This document shows, piece after piece, positions 7,289 to 15,127 of a stretch of 37,034 bases of DNA. Positions within the stretch are counted from its first letter, which is position 1, and each line of letters begins with the position of its first letter. Below the pieces are notes generated by a model. The model was not told the origin of the DNA, did not search any database, and saw only the letters and a list, made by a program, of their open reading frames with translations. The DNA is from Planctomyces sp. (GTDB lineage Bacteria > Planctomycetota > Planctomycetia > Planctomycetales > Planctomycetaceae). The position numbers were made by a program, and so were the translations under genes. Location of the stretch: NCBI GenBank assembly GCA_005791255.1, contig SXXK01000481.1, positions 1 through 37,034 on the forward strand, given 5' to 3'.

Positions 7289-9085
7289 TCAATCTCCGGG
7301 GCCTGTGCGGCTCACCGGAGCATCGACCGGAATCCACTGCACGGCATCGGCGATCACATATTTTCCGGTGGTGTCATCATTCGCGATGCGAACCCAGTGC
7401 TGACTGCCGGCGGTAAAGCGAAAACGTCCCAGTGTGCGGAACAGTTGTGCGTGTTCCGGAGCGAGCTGCTGATTCAGTCGCAGGCTGGTGTGACCGTCGG
7501 CATGACTGATGGTAATCAGCGTGCTGGTCGAACGTCGGATATTGCGACAGTGGGACAGCCGAACTTCGTACCAGCCGTCGGTCGGCAGGTGCGGGCGATA
7601 AGTGGCGGATTTCTTGCCTTTGCCTGCGTTCATGTCGTGCAGATAGCCGCGTCCGACATATGGCGGTGTGTGGGTTGAGTACTGCCAGTCTCCCTGCAGC
7701 TCCGCATCGCAGTCATCAACCACGATACCCGGCAGCATGTCAGCATTTCGAATCACCAGAGCTGCCAGCTGCTGATTATCGACTTCGCCGGGGGGGTGAG
7801 TCCCGGGCAGAGCAGCCGGGTTAATTCGCGGAGCCGCGTGAGGCGATGTTGAGCGAGCGAACTGTGCCGGCGGAATGCGCATGGCAGTCGACCACGCGTG
7901 GCGGATGAAGTCACCGCGAGTGGTGGCGGGAGTGGCCGCGAGCAATTGCTGCGGCGGAACGCCGGCGATCACAGCGATGGTCTGCCAGCGTTTTGCCAGT
8001 GCCGGTGACAGGGTGTGATCGAGCCGGGCAGCATGGTCGGGGCTGTCAGCGACGGACTGGTTTGAGTGCATATCAGGAAGCTGGAATGGAACGGGAGTTC
8101 TGTGCAGACCGTGGAATCCCCCCTGCAGTCCCCACCACTGCACGGCGGCAAAGTCAGGATGGTTCGGGGGCACATCACTGACATGGGTCAGTGAGCAGCC
8201 GGCCGCGATCAGCTGCTGCTGCAGGGCGGGAACATACAATTGCTGGACAGAGGTCTGCTCCCGCAGGGCCTGTGCTGCTGCGAAGCCCGCCGCTTTCCCG
8301 AGTGAGCTGAAGCCACACGGAACCAGCAGGTTTTTCAGGTGTCGCGGAACAATCAGATCCGAGGGGATCTGAATAAAGGTAGCAGGCCGCGGGGGCCTGA
8401 AGGCGACACCGCGGCCCTGCCCCGGAGCGCTGACGGTGTGTTCCGGTTCGATCGCTGGAATGCGGCAGGCTATGGAGTCTGCGTGCAGCAGCGTACGGGC
8501 TTCCCCAGGGATTGGTTCGCTGATTGCATCAGTCAACCGGTCCGCAGCGTTTGGCTGCAGGAGTGCGACGGCCAGTGACTGTCGAAATGGACGGCCGGGA
8601 ATCGGATCGCAGCGCCTGGCCTCACCACACAATTCCAGCAGGTCACCTGTGTCCGAGGCATCGATGACGATGCCGCAGTTCAGCGTCTGTCGATCATTGG
8701 CGGCGGTATTGGGCTGCGTGGTGGATTGCAGTGTGATGCCAGTGATGCGGTCGGTGCCCGGGGGACGGTGGACGAGGACAATCTCTGTCTGCTGGCGGAT
8801 GGTGATGTTTGGCAAATCGGCCGCCGGCAGTGCAGCCACGAGTGCTGGATCGGCCAGCAGCACGGAGCAGCCCTCGGAGGCTGCGGCAACGGCCGCCGCC
8901 ATTCCCGCCGGGCCGGCGTGGTACACAACCACGTCGAAATGGCAGTTCGGAGCGGTAAAAGTGCCAGTCGGTAACTGGGCCAGAATCAAAGTTCCACGCA
9001 ACGCTGACAGTGAGGCAGCGATCAGCAGAAGTGCGAAAGCACACCGGCTGATCAGGATTCGTGGCTGGTGAGGATCGCGACTCAT
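7289..9085 (-). CDS. Exported FAD-dependent oxidoreductase-like protein with golvesin-C domain
   Basis: A 598-residue protein. Signal-anchor region CAFALLLIAASLSALRG is followed by a Rossmann-type start, DVVVYHAGPAGMAAAVAAAS (51-70), resembling planctomycete 'FAD-dependent oxidoreductase' proteins that normally begin VVVYGGTPAG. Here His-Ala replaces Gly-Gly, and the usual HLGGM substrate/FAD segment after the second strand is missing. Later parts still match (IVIDASDTGDLLELCG, then LLVPCGFSSLGKAAGFAAAQAL). The C-terminal about 150 residues (IVVDDCDAELQGDWQ to YVIADAVQWIPVD) form a golvesin-C/xanthan-lyase-like carbohydrate-binding fold. It may be a non-enzymatic or altered relative. Start ATG at 9085 has AGGGGA four bases upstream. 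Confidence 0.8.
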   Translation of the reverse strand: MSRDPHQPRILISRCAFALLLIAASLSALRGTLILAQLPTGTFTAPNCHFDVVVYHAGPAGMAAAVAAASEGCSVLLADPALVAALPAADLPNITIRQQTEIVLVHRPPGTDRITGITLQSTTQPNTAANDRQTLNCGIVIDASDTGDLLELCGEARRCDPIPGRPFRQSLAVALLQPNAADRLTDAISEPIPGEARTLLHADSIACRIPAIEPEHTVSAPGQGRGVAFRPPRPATFIQIPSDLIVPRHLKNLLVPCGFSSLGKAAGFAAAQALREQTSVQQLYVPALQQQLIAAGCSLTHVSDVPPNHPDFAAVQWWGLQGGFHGLHRTPVPFQLPDMHSNQSVADSPDHAARLDHTLSPALAKRWQTIAVIAGVPPQQLLAATPATTRGDFIRHAWSTAMRIPPAQFARSTSPHAAPRINPAALPGTHPPGEVDNQQLAALVIRNADMLPGIVVDDCDAELQGDWQYSTHTPPYVGRGYLHDMNAGKGKKSATYRPHLPTDGWYEVRLSHCRNIRRSTSTLITISHADGHTSLRLNQQLAPEHAQLFRTLGRFRFTAGSQHWVRIANDDTTGKYVIADAVQWIPVDAPVSRTGPGD

Positions 9086-9125
9086 CGTGTCCCCTGGGGC
9101 AGAACTTCAATGCACTTGAACGCAG

Positions 9126-9962
9126 CTATTCAGCGTCTGAAACTTCAGATGCTTCGAGCCACTCCAGCGGCGTTTCGACTTCGCTCTGGTCTGTCCATTC
9201 GGCGGCTTCCGTGGTGGTTGCTGATACTTGTTGGCTGTCTGCTTCCGAGCTGTCGGTCTCCGGTACTGGCTGGCGTGCGGGTACATCAGGATCGCGGAAC
9301 CGGACTCGGCTGGCCAGCGTCAGCCCGAAGAACGTGTAATCTTCGTCGCGACCGGAGGTGGAGAAATGGTGCTGGACACTGAGCGTCGCGCGGGACCGGG
9401 AACTCAGCCACCAGCTGACTCCGACTTCAGGATACACCGCAGCATACAGCTTGCTGTGCTTCGCTGTTTCTCCGTCCTCGTCGGTACTGTGGTCACGGTC
9501 GTTGTCAATGTTGTCGTCTTCGGCCGGTGTTCTGGAAGTTGATCCTCCGGCAAAAACTCCAACTCCGACAAATGGCGAGAGGCGCGTGGGCAGATGAAAA
9601 CGCAGGCCTGTGTCAAGGCCGGTCAGCAGGTCCTTTTCCCCGGTCCCCGCCAGGCCGCGCAGTCCAAATCGCTGTTCGATGGAATCGCTGGAGAATCTGA
9701 GCAGGCCGATATCTGCTCCGAGTGTGAACGGAGCATCGCTGGCTCCGGCACCGACATAGAGTGCAGCGGAATCCGCCACATGGCGGGCATCGGACGACTG
9801 TTTCAGCTTCCGTCCCAGTTTTTTCAAGTCATTTCCGGGATACGGCCTGCTGTATCGGCTGGCGTATTCACTGTCATCCATGGCCCAGCGGGACGACAGG
9901 TCGGACGAGCAGCCACAACTGAGGGTTGCCAGCAGAAACAGAATCGAAGTCTGCAGCTTCAT
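9126..9962 (-). CDS. Exported outer-membrane-type beta-barrel protein, possible lipoprotein
   Basis: A 278-residue protein. The N-terminus KLQTSILFLLATLSCGCSS is a secretion signal with cysteines where a lipobox would be, though it is not canonical (T-L-S-C, or S-C-G-C). The mature part alternates short beta strands with Gly-rich turns (ALYVGAGASDAPFTLGADIG, LRGLAGTGEKDLLTGLDTG, LSPFVGVGVFAGG, YPEVGVSWWLS, ATLSVQHHFS), typical of small outer-membrane barrels of the OmpA-beta-barrel type. An acidic loop (EDDNIDNDRDHSTDEDGE) could bind Ca2+. The C-terminal 45 residues are Glu/Ser/Thr-rich and low in complexity. The start ATG at 9962 is chosen because the signal peptide begins there; the frame extends 48 residues upstream without recognisable content. 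No strong ribosome-binding site is seen. Confidence 0.7.
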   Translation of the reverse strand: MKLQTSILFLLATLSCGCSSDLSSRWAMDDSEYASRYSRPYPGNDLKKLGRKLKQSSDARHVADSAALYVGAGASDAPFTLGADIGLLRFSSDSIEQRFGLRGLAGTGEKDLLTGLDTGLRFHLPTRLSPFVGVGVFAGGSTSRTPAEDDNIDNDRDHSTDEDGETAKHSKLYAAVYPEVGVSWWLSSRSRATLSVQHHFSTSGRDEDYTFFGLTLASRVRFRDPDVPARQPVPETDSSEADSQQVSATTTEAAEWTDQSEVETPLEWLEASEVSDAE

Positions 9963-10156
9963 GGGAGCGCCCGAAAGGTTCCGAGATTTCAGATTGCGGG
10001 GAAAGTCGCTGGCAGGAATGACGAAGCTGCGTTTTGTTCCCGGTAACACTGCCGCCATCGGGCAGGCTGTGTGAATGATGTGCTGGCCGCATTGCTGCGT
10101 GTGCAACAGACAGTGTAGAGTGACCCTGGTTGCGGGTCCAGAGGGAGTTGTAAGGG

Positions 10157-10729
10157 TCAGTGGAGGCCGCTTGCCTGCCAGTCACGAATGGCTTCAACAG
10201 GCGACAGCAGCATCACGACATTCAGTGTCAGGCAGTCCCGAATCCAGAACAGCAGCAGCAGTTCGACAATGGCAAACAGCAGCAGTGAGCGTTTGAGCCC
10301 GAGTCGTTCCGCCAGCAAAAAGCCGGCCATGCAGGCACCCAGGTCGCCGATGGAATTGATGACCGAGTCGCCGTAGTAGTCCCGGGAGATTGTGGCGGTG
10401 CGGTAGCGTTCGATGACAATCGGGGAATTCTCCAGTATTTCCCAGGCTGCCTCCAGCAGACTTGCGAGGGCAAAACGCCAGGCGGGCGTGCAGCAGCCCC
10501 GCAGCAGCCAGAGCAGACCGGCCAGCGCGACACCATGCAGCACGTGGGTCAAAGCGTAGGGATCCAGCAGGTGCTGCGAATTGTGGCTGGAAACAACGTT
10601 ACCCGACCAGACTGCGCCGCTGCCGCACCGGCAGAACCAGGGCTGCCCTGCTGCCCGCAGCGCCAGCATCTGCAGTATCACCATCAGTGTGCAGACCACC
10701 AGCCGGAAACTCGCAGTTTCAGTTTTCAT
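10157..10729 (-). CDS. UPF0314/DUF2585 membrane protein
   Basis: A 190-residue protein with about four to five membrane segments. The family signature is plain: WSGNVVSSHNSQHLLDPYAL, then THVLHGVALAGLLWLL, LEAAWEILENSPIVIERYR, and TATISRDYYGDSVINSIGDL. Conserved His, Glu, Asn, Arg, Tyr and Asp residues inside or next to membrane segments look like an active or metal site, but the function of UPF0314 is unknown; most members I know of are alphaproteobacterial. The ATG at 10729 is chosen over one at 10759 because GGAG lies eight bases upstream. The gene is divergent from the VIT/VWA gene. Confidence 0.85.
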   Translation of the reverse strand: MKTETASFRLVVCTLMVILQMLALRAAGQPWFCRCGSGAVWSGNVVSSHNSQHLLDPYALTHVLHGVALAGLLWLLRGCCTPAWRFALASLLEAAWEILENSPIVIERYRTATISRDYYGDSVINSIGDLGACMAGFLLAERLGLKRSLLLFAIVELLLLFWIRDCLTLNVVMLLSPVEAIRDWQASGLH

Positions 10730-10940
10730 ATCTGCAACTCCGGACAATTTGGGTGGCATTAAATGAGCACCGGACTGGCGTTTTTTGCCATGCAGTGCTG
10801 ACTAATGATCCTGGGAATGCAGAAAACACGAGAGAAAAGCCTGTTTTCAGCCGTTGCCGCCGGATGTTTCTGAACGGCACCAAAAGTGCATTCTCGTTCA
10901 GACAGTGCTTTTGTGCAACTTCTGTTCAGGGAGACGAGCT

Positions 10941-13160
10941 ATGAAACGTTGGTCAGATCCAGGTAAGACAGCTTGGGGTGTGGCAGTACTGCTGGCGGGA
11001 GTGCTGCTGACGGTGAACGGCGATGAAAAAGCCAGGGCTTCCGGCCTGCTGATCGCGGACGGTGGCCTGGGCGGAGTGCTGAAGATTGAACAGCACGATG
11101 TGAGTGTGGTGATCAACAACGGGATTGCGGTGACGACTGTGCATCAGGTGTTCCGCAACACCGAGCAGCGAGTGGTGGAGGCTTTGTATACCTTTCCGGT
11201 GCCGGCCGGGGCCAGTGTCAGCAATTTCCGCATGATGATCGGCGGCCGGGAAATGACAGGCGAGGTTGTTGAGAAAAAGCGGGCTCGTGAGATTTACAAC
11301 AGCTACAAAGCTGTGAAGCGCGATCCGGGCCTGCTTGAACAGACGGACTTTCGCACGTTTGAGCTGCGGATCTTTCCGATTGCTGCGGGGGCTGAGCAGG
11401 AAATCTGGCTGACATGGCAGCAGGAGCTGGCTTTTGAACATGACACGGCGACCTATGTGTACCCGCTGGCCACCACGACCCGACCGGGCATCGACGCCAA
11501 AGTGCACGGTCGATTTTCAATGACGGTCGATGTGAAGAGCGAGATTCCGGTGCAGAAGCTGTTCAGTCCTTCGCACAACGACGAATTTGTCATGACGAAG
11601 CATTCCCCCGAATACGTGCGTGCCAGCCTTGAGACGGCCGGTGGAAGCCTGGAACGGGATGTGGTGCTGGGTTTTGACATTGAGCGTCCGCGGACGGGGA
11701 TCGACCTGATCACCTCGAAACAGCCCGGGTCTGACGGCTATTTCCTGATGACAATGACAGCGGGGACGGAGCTGGAGTCGACGGCAGGTGGGATGGACTA
11801 TGTGTTTCTGGTGGACATTTCCGGCAGCATGGCGGCTGAGGGCAAGCTGGTGCAGTCTCGCGCCACGGTGGAGTCGTTTCTGGATGCCCTGGGAGACGAG
11901 GACCGCTTTGAAGTGCTGACGTTCAGCAGCGATCCCAAACTGCATTTCGGCACTCTGACCCCTGTTTCGGATGCGACTCGGGCATCTGCTCGTGAGTATC
12001 TGGGGTCGCAGCGGGCGCGAGGTGGCACTGTGCTGCGGCCGGCTCTGCAGACGGCCTACAAGTTTCGGGATGCGGATCGACCACTCAACGTGGTGCTGCT
12101 GTCTGATGGGATGACCGAGGCTCGTGAGCAGGCGGAGCTGGTGCAGCTGATTGAGCAGGCTCCGGACAACGTGCGGGTGTTCTGCGTCGGGATTGGCAAT
12201 GAGGTCAATCGACCGCTGCTGAAGCAGATGGCAGAAGGGGCAGGCGGGCTGGCTGCCTTCGTCTCGCAGGAAGACGATTTTGCCCGGCAGGCGCAGTTGT
12301 TTCGACGCAAGCTGATGCGTCCGGCTGCGATTGATGTGAAGATTGAGCTCGAGGGTGCGGACGTGTTTGACGTGACTCCGCGCCAACTGCCCGACCTGTT
12401 TCACGGTGCTCCGCTGCGAATCTACGGTCGTTATCGCAAATCCGGTCCGGCAAAAGTCACTGTGTCGGCAACGATTCTTGGTCAGCCGATGAATCAGTCG
12501 CTGGATGTGGAGTTGCCGGAGCGGGACGACCGCAACCCCGAGATTGAGCGGATGTGGGCTTACGAGCAGGTGCAGCAGAAGATGGGTGAGATTCGTCGTT
12601 CCGGCGAAACGCCTCAGCTGACAGCCGACATTGTTTCGCTGTGCGAGGGTTATTCGATCGTCAGTGAATATGCGTCCTTTCTGGTGCTGGAGAATGATTC
12701 TGAGTTTCAGCGGTGGCAGATTGCCCGTCGCAATGCGACTCGGTTTCAGCGTGATGATGCGGCCCGAGTTCAGTTGGCGCAGCAGCTGGAAATGCTGCGT
12801 GATGCAGCACTGGCTCGCACAGGGCCGACGCCAAACGGTGACCAGCAGACCGCAACCGCAGCCGTTCCAGCGGATGCAGCCGCGGGGCAGCCGACGAATT
12901 CGGTCGACACCACAACTCAGGCCGCAGCCCCGCCGTCAGTGCAGCCGGGTGACCTGGTGTGGAACAATTCGCCAGGTGCACCATCAACGTCCTCGAGTGC
13001 CCCGTTTGTTTCAGCGCCGAACGGCGGCAGCAATGTCCGCTTTCACGGTGGTGGTGGCGGCGGAGCGATTGATCCGCTGTCGGCACTGGCGGCACTGGGG
13101 TTCGCAGGAGCAGCGTGGGCTGCTCGACGACGAAGCGTTCGTGGTTCTGAGCAGGTCTGA
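10941..13160 (+). CDS. VIT and VWA domain protein with GlyGly-CTERM-like tail
   Basis: A 739-residue exported protein. A signal peptide (AWGVAVLLAGVLLTVNG, about 11-27) precedes a VIT domain (about 45-175: VVINNGIAVTTVHQVFRN, ALYTFPVPAGASVSNFRM, EVVEKKRAREIYN). The VWA domain follows (about 285-460) with an intact MIDAS (DISGS near residue 294). After a beta-rich region comes a Pro/Ala/Thr-rich linker. The last about 37 residues are a sorting-type tail: six glycines, a hydrophobic segment (PLSALAALGFAGAAWAA) and RRR. This is the GlyGly-CTERM pattern recognised by rhombosortase, which is encoded 16 bases downstream. The start at 10941 has GGGAG upstream; an earlier in-frame start lacks support. 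Related VIT/VWA proteins in marine proteobacteria are paired with a sortase instead. Confidence 0.9.
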   Translation: MKRWSDPGKTAWGVAVLLAGVLLTVNGDEKARASGLLIADGGLGGVLKIEQHDVSVVINNGIAVTTVHQVFRNTEQRVVEALYTFPVPAGASVSNFRMMIGGREMTGEVVEKKRAREIYNSYKAVKRDPGLLEQTDFRTFELRIFPIAAGAEQEIWLTWQQELAFEHDTATYVYPLATTTRPGIDAKVHGRFSMTVDVKSEIPVQKLFSPSHNDEFVMTKHSPEYVRASLETAGGSLERDVVLGFDIERPRTGIDLITSKQPGSDGYFLMTMTAGTELESTAGGMDYVFLVDISGSMAAEGKLVQSRATVESFLDALGDEDRFEVLTFSSDPKLHFGTLTPVSDATRASAREYLGSQRARGGTVLRPALQTAYKFRDADRPLNVVLLSDGMTEAREQAELVQLIEQAPDNVRVFCVGIGNEVNRPLLKQMAEGAGGLAAFVSQEDDFARQAQLFRRKLMRPAAIDVKIELEGADVFDVTPRQLPDLFHGAPLRIYGRYRKSGPAKVTVSATILGQPMNQSLDVELPERDDRNPEIERMWAYEQVQQKMGEIRRSGETPQLTADIVSLCEGYSIVSEYASFLVLENDSEFQRWQIARRNATRFQRDDAARVQLAQQLEMLRDAALARTGPTPNGDQQTATAAVPADAAAGQPTNSVDTTTQAAAPPSVQPGDLVWNNSPGAPSTSSSAPFVSAPNGGSNVRFHGGGGGGAIDPLSALAALGFAGAAWAARRRSVRGSEQV

Positions 13161-13176
13161 GTGAAGGACTGAAACG

Positions 13177-13878
13177 ATGAGCGCGATGGGGACCTGCGGC
13201 GACCGTGACCATAACGGTCGCCGCTTTATTGATACGGCGGCGGCACTGGCCGCAGATCTGCATGCGGGGTTTGCTGCGGCACCGACCATCCTGCTGCTGG
13301 GGGCGCTCGCCATTCTGCTGCAGCTTAGTCCGACACTGCAGTCTCTGCTGGAGCTGCGGTTTGCCGACCTGATGTGCGGCTCGTTGTGGCGACTGGCATC
13401 CAGTCACCTGCTGCACTGGTCCTGGAACCACTGCCTGTGGGATGCGGTGGTGTTTCTTTCGGCCGGTGGGATGTGCGAGAGCCGCTGGCCGGGAGCCTGT
13501 CGACGGGTGCTGTTCTGGTCCGCTGGCCTGATCCCGCTGGTCGTGATGGTGGCGGCGCCCGAACTGCAATGCTATCGAGGGCTGAGCGGAGTTGACTCGG
13601 CACTGTTTGCTCTGGCTGCCGCCATGCTGCTGCAGGAGGAGTGGAGCAGCGGGAGGCGGGTCATTGCGTCCGTCGCGGGACTGGCGGTCGTCTGTCAGTT
13701 TCTGAAGATTGCCGCTGAGATCCATGCGGGGCAGACGTTGTTCGTCAGCGACCGATCGTTTGTTCCCGTGCCACTGGCTCATCTTACCGGAGCTGCGGTG
13801 GGCAGTGCCGTGGCAGCATGCTGTGCAGTGAAGCAGCACTGGGGCCCGAGTCGGACTGACAACAGGGAGCAGACGTAG
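13177..13878 (+). CDS. Rhombosortase (rhomboid-family intramembrane serine protease)
   Basis: A 233-residue protein with about six membrane segments. Rhomboid features are present: WRLASSHLLHWSWNH (71-85), the catalytic GLSG with Ser137, and a late HLTGA with His202 as the dyad base. The form YRGLSGVDSALFAL is typical of rhombosortases (usually YxGLSGxLhGL), which cleave GlyGly-CTERM tails in the membrane, rather than of housekeeping GlpG. The 'WNHCLWD' segment has Asp where many rhomboids have Asn (HLxxN). AAGGA lies eight bases before the ATG. Its position directly after a VIT/VWA gene with a GlyGly-CTERM-like tail makes that protein the likely substrate. Confidence 0.82.
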   Translation: MSAMGTCGDRDHNGRRFIDTAAALAADLHAGFAAAPTILLLGALAILLQLSPTLQSLLELRFADLMCGSLWRLASSHLLHWSWNHCLWDAVVFLSAGGMCESRWPGACRRVLFWSAGLIPLVVMVAAPELQCYRGLSGVDSALFALAAAMLLQEEWSSGRRVIASVAGLAVVCQFLKIAAEIHAGQTLFVSDRSFVPVPLAHLTGAAVGSAVAACCAVKQHWGPSRTDNREQT

Positions 13879-13898
13879 CTCGGGCTTTCCAGCCCGAG
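13879..13898. terminator. Palindromic hairpin after rhombosortase gene
   Basis: CTCGGGCT (13879-13886) and AGCCCGAG (13891-13898) form a perfect eight-pair stem around TTCC, starting on the base after the TAG stop. No T-run follows directly, so it may be a stabilising or dispersed palindrome rather than a classic terminator; similar short GGGCT-TTCC-AGCCC elements are, to my knowledge, common between planctomycete genes. Confidence 0.5.
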
Positions 13899-13935
13899 AT
13901 CTGCCCTAAAAAAACACACCTTTTTCTGCGTTCCA

Positions 13936-13958
13936 AATGTGCCGTCTCACGGCACATT
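13936..13958. terminator. Second hairpin between convergent genes
   Basis: AATGTGCCGT (13936-13945) and ACGGCACATT (13949-13958) form a perfect ten-pair stem around CTC. CTTTT follows at 13963 on the plus strand, and a TTTTT lies at 13921-13925. Together with the preceding hairpin it separates the plus-strand rhombosortase operon from the minus-strand genes, so a bidirectional terminator role is likely. Confidence 0.55.
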
Positions 13959-13990
13959 CCCACTTTTGTCTTCGGCGCATCATTACTGAG

Positions 13991-15070
13991 TTACTCGCAC
14001 AACCAGCGCAGCAGGTTTTCAATCGTCGGGACGCGGTGTCGCTCCACTCGCAGCAGCAGCCGGTCGCAGATCAGCAAAAACAGCATTGACAGAAAAAATG
14101 CGGGCCACCACGAAAGTGCCTGCCCCCAGTACGCTGTGGGTTCTCCGGTCTGCCAAAGTCCGTACAGCCAGAGCGGCCAGAGATGTACAACGTGGTGCAG
14201 CAGATAGATGGACAGTGAAAATCGACTGAAACGCTGAGCGCCAGACATCAGCCACTCCGGAATTCGCCAGGCCTGCCGCTGATCAATCCGGTTGTGCAGT
14301 CCGGCCAGCAGCAGGACCACGATGCCGAGGGCTGCTGACATGTACGTGAGCGAGGCGGGGAACATGGTCCAGGCCGGCAGCCACAGTCGGCCCCAGGCCG
14401 TGGTCCATCGCAGCGTCAGCACCAGAGCGACCAGCACGGTCAGTGAAAGGCACGTCAGCAGCCAGTATTTCCCCGCTTTCGACCCGGTACCCTGCGGATT
14501 CAGCAGCGCTGGCGCAGACATAAAACCAGCCAGTGGCAGCGCGATCCAAGGAAAAACTGGAAAGTAACCGGTGACCAGAAAGCCCGTCAGCAGCTCGGAC
14601 AGAGTCTGTTCGGTTTCGAAGTATCCATTCAGCCACCAGGCACTATAATCGGCAAGTTTCTGCATGACAGGGCTGAGCAGGACTGACAGGACGATGGTCA
14701 GCAGCAGCGCCGGTGCGGGCATGCGGCGGGCGACATTCAGCACGAGCATGCTGCTGCCAAGGAACGTCAGAACGTCCCACGTCAACAGGTCTTCGGGCAG
14801 CCACACAAGGGCATTGAAGACGAACCCCAGCCCGATCAGAAACAGCCCGCGCCGCATGGTTTCTCTGGATATCCGGTCAGCCGAACAGCCACGCTGCTGA
14901 CGGCTGGCCAGCCACAGGTGGTAGCTGACTCCGCTGAGAAAGGCGAAGATCGGGGCTCCGAATCCGTCGGGGCTCCAGTCCCGTGTGCCGGACAGATTCT
15001 CAAGAAAATGCACCATGACCATCACGGCGATTGCATAGGCTCGCAGCAGATCGATGGAACGATAACGCAT
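13991..15070 (-). CDS. Membrane acyltransferase of the DUF1624/HGSNAT type
   Basis: A 359-residue polytopic membrane protein with about nine to ten membrane segments. The N-terminus RYRSIDLLRAYAIAVMVMVH and the following GFGAPIFAFLSGVSYHLWL match the heparan-alpha-glucosaminide N-acetyltransferase/DUF1624 group, where an early Arg-Asp pair and His in the first membrane helix are characteristic. Such enzymes move acyl groups across or within the membrane onto sugars; the substrate here is unknown. Acyltransferase family 3 is a less likely alternative. The ATG at 15070 is chosen because the domain starts there; a GTG at 15094 is possible. No clear Shine-Dalgarno. It is the third gene of a minus-strand run with the RMD1-like and flavoprotein genes (gaps 57 and 62 bases). 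Confidence 0.75.
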   Translation of the reverse strand: MRYRSIDLLRAYAIAVMVMVHFLENLSGTRDWSPDGFGAPIFAFLSGVSYHLWLASRQQRGCSADRISRETMRRGLFLIGLGFVFNALVWLPEDLLTWDVLTFLGSSMLVLNVARRMPAPALLLTIVLSVLLSPVMQKLADYSAWWLNGYFETEQTLSELLTGFLVTGYFPVFPWIALPLAGFMSAPALLNPQGTGSKAGKYWLLTCLSLTVLVALVLTLRWTTAWGRLWLPAWTMFPASLTYMSAALGIVVLLLAGLHNRIDQRQAWRIPEWLMSGAQRFSRFSLSIYLLHHVVHLWPLWLYGLWQTGEPTAYWGQALSWWPAFFLSMLFLLICDRLLLRVERHRVPTIENLLRWLCE

Positions 15071-15127
15071 CGGTAAGAACCATCTGAAAAACACGGGGTG
15101 AAGCTGGGGCGATTGACGGCCTGCCGG

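Noticed and set aside
10785-10808. TTGCCA with TAATGA as a promoter before the VIT/VWA gene
   Set aside because: Spacing of only 12 bases and a poor -10.
11517-12404. 295-residue minus-strand frame inside the VIT/VWA gene
   Set aside because: Antisense to the VWA domain, no recognisable motif, no start-site support.
12661-13839. 392-residue open frame on the minus strand across the VIT/VWA and rhombosortase genes
   Set aside because: His/Gln/Arg/Pro-rich composition with no domain; it lies opposite two well-supported genes and is a shadow of their codon bias.
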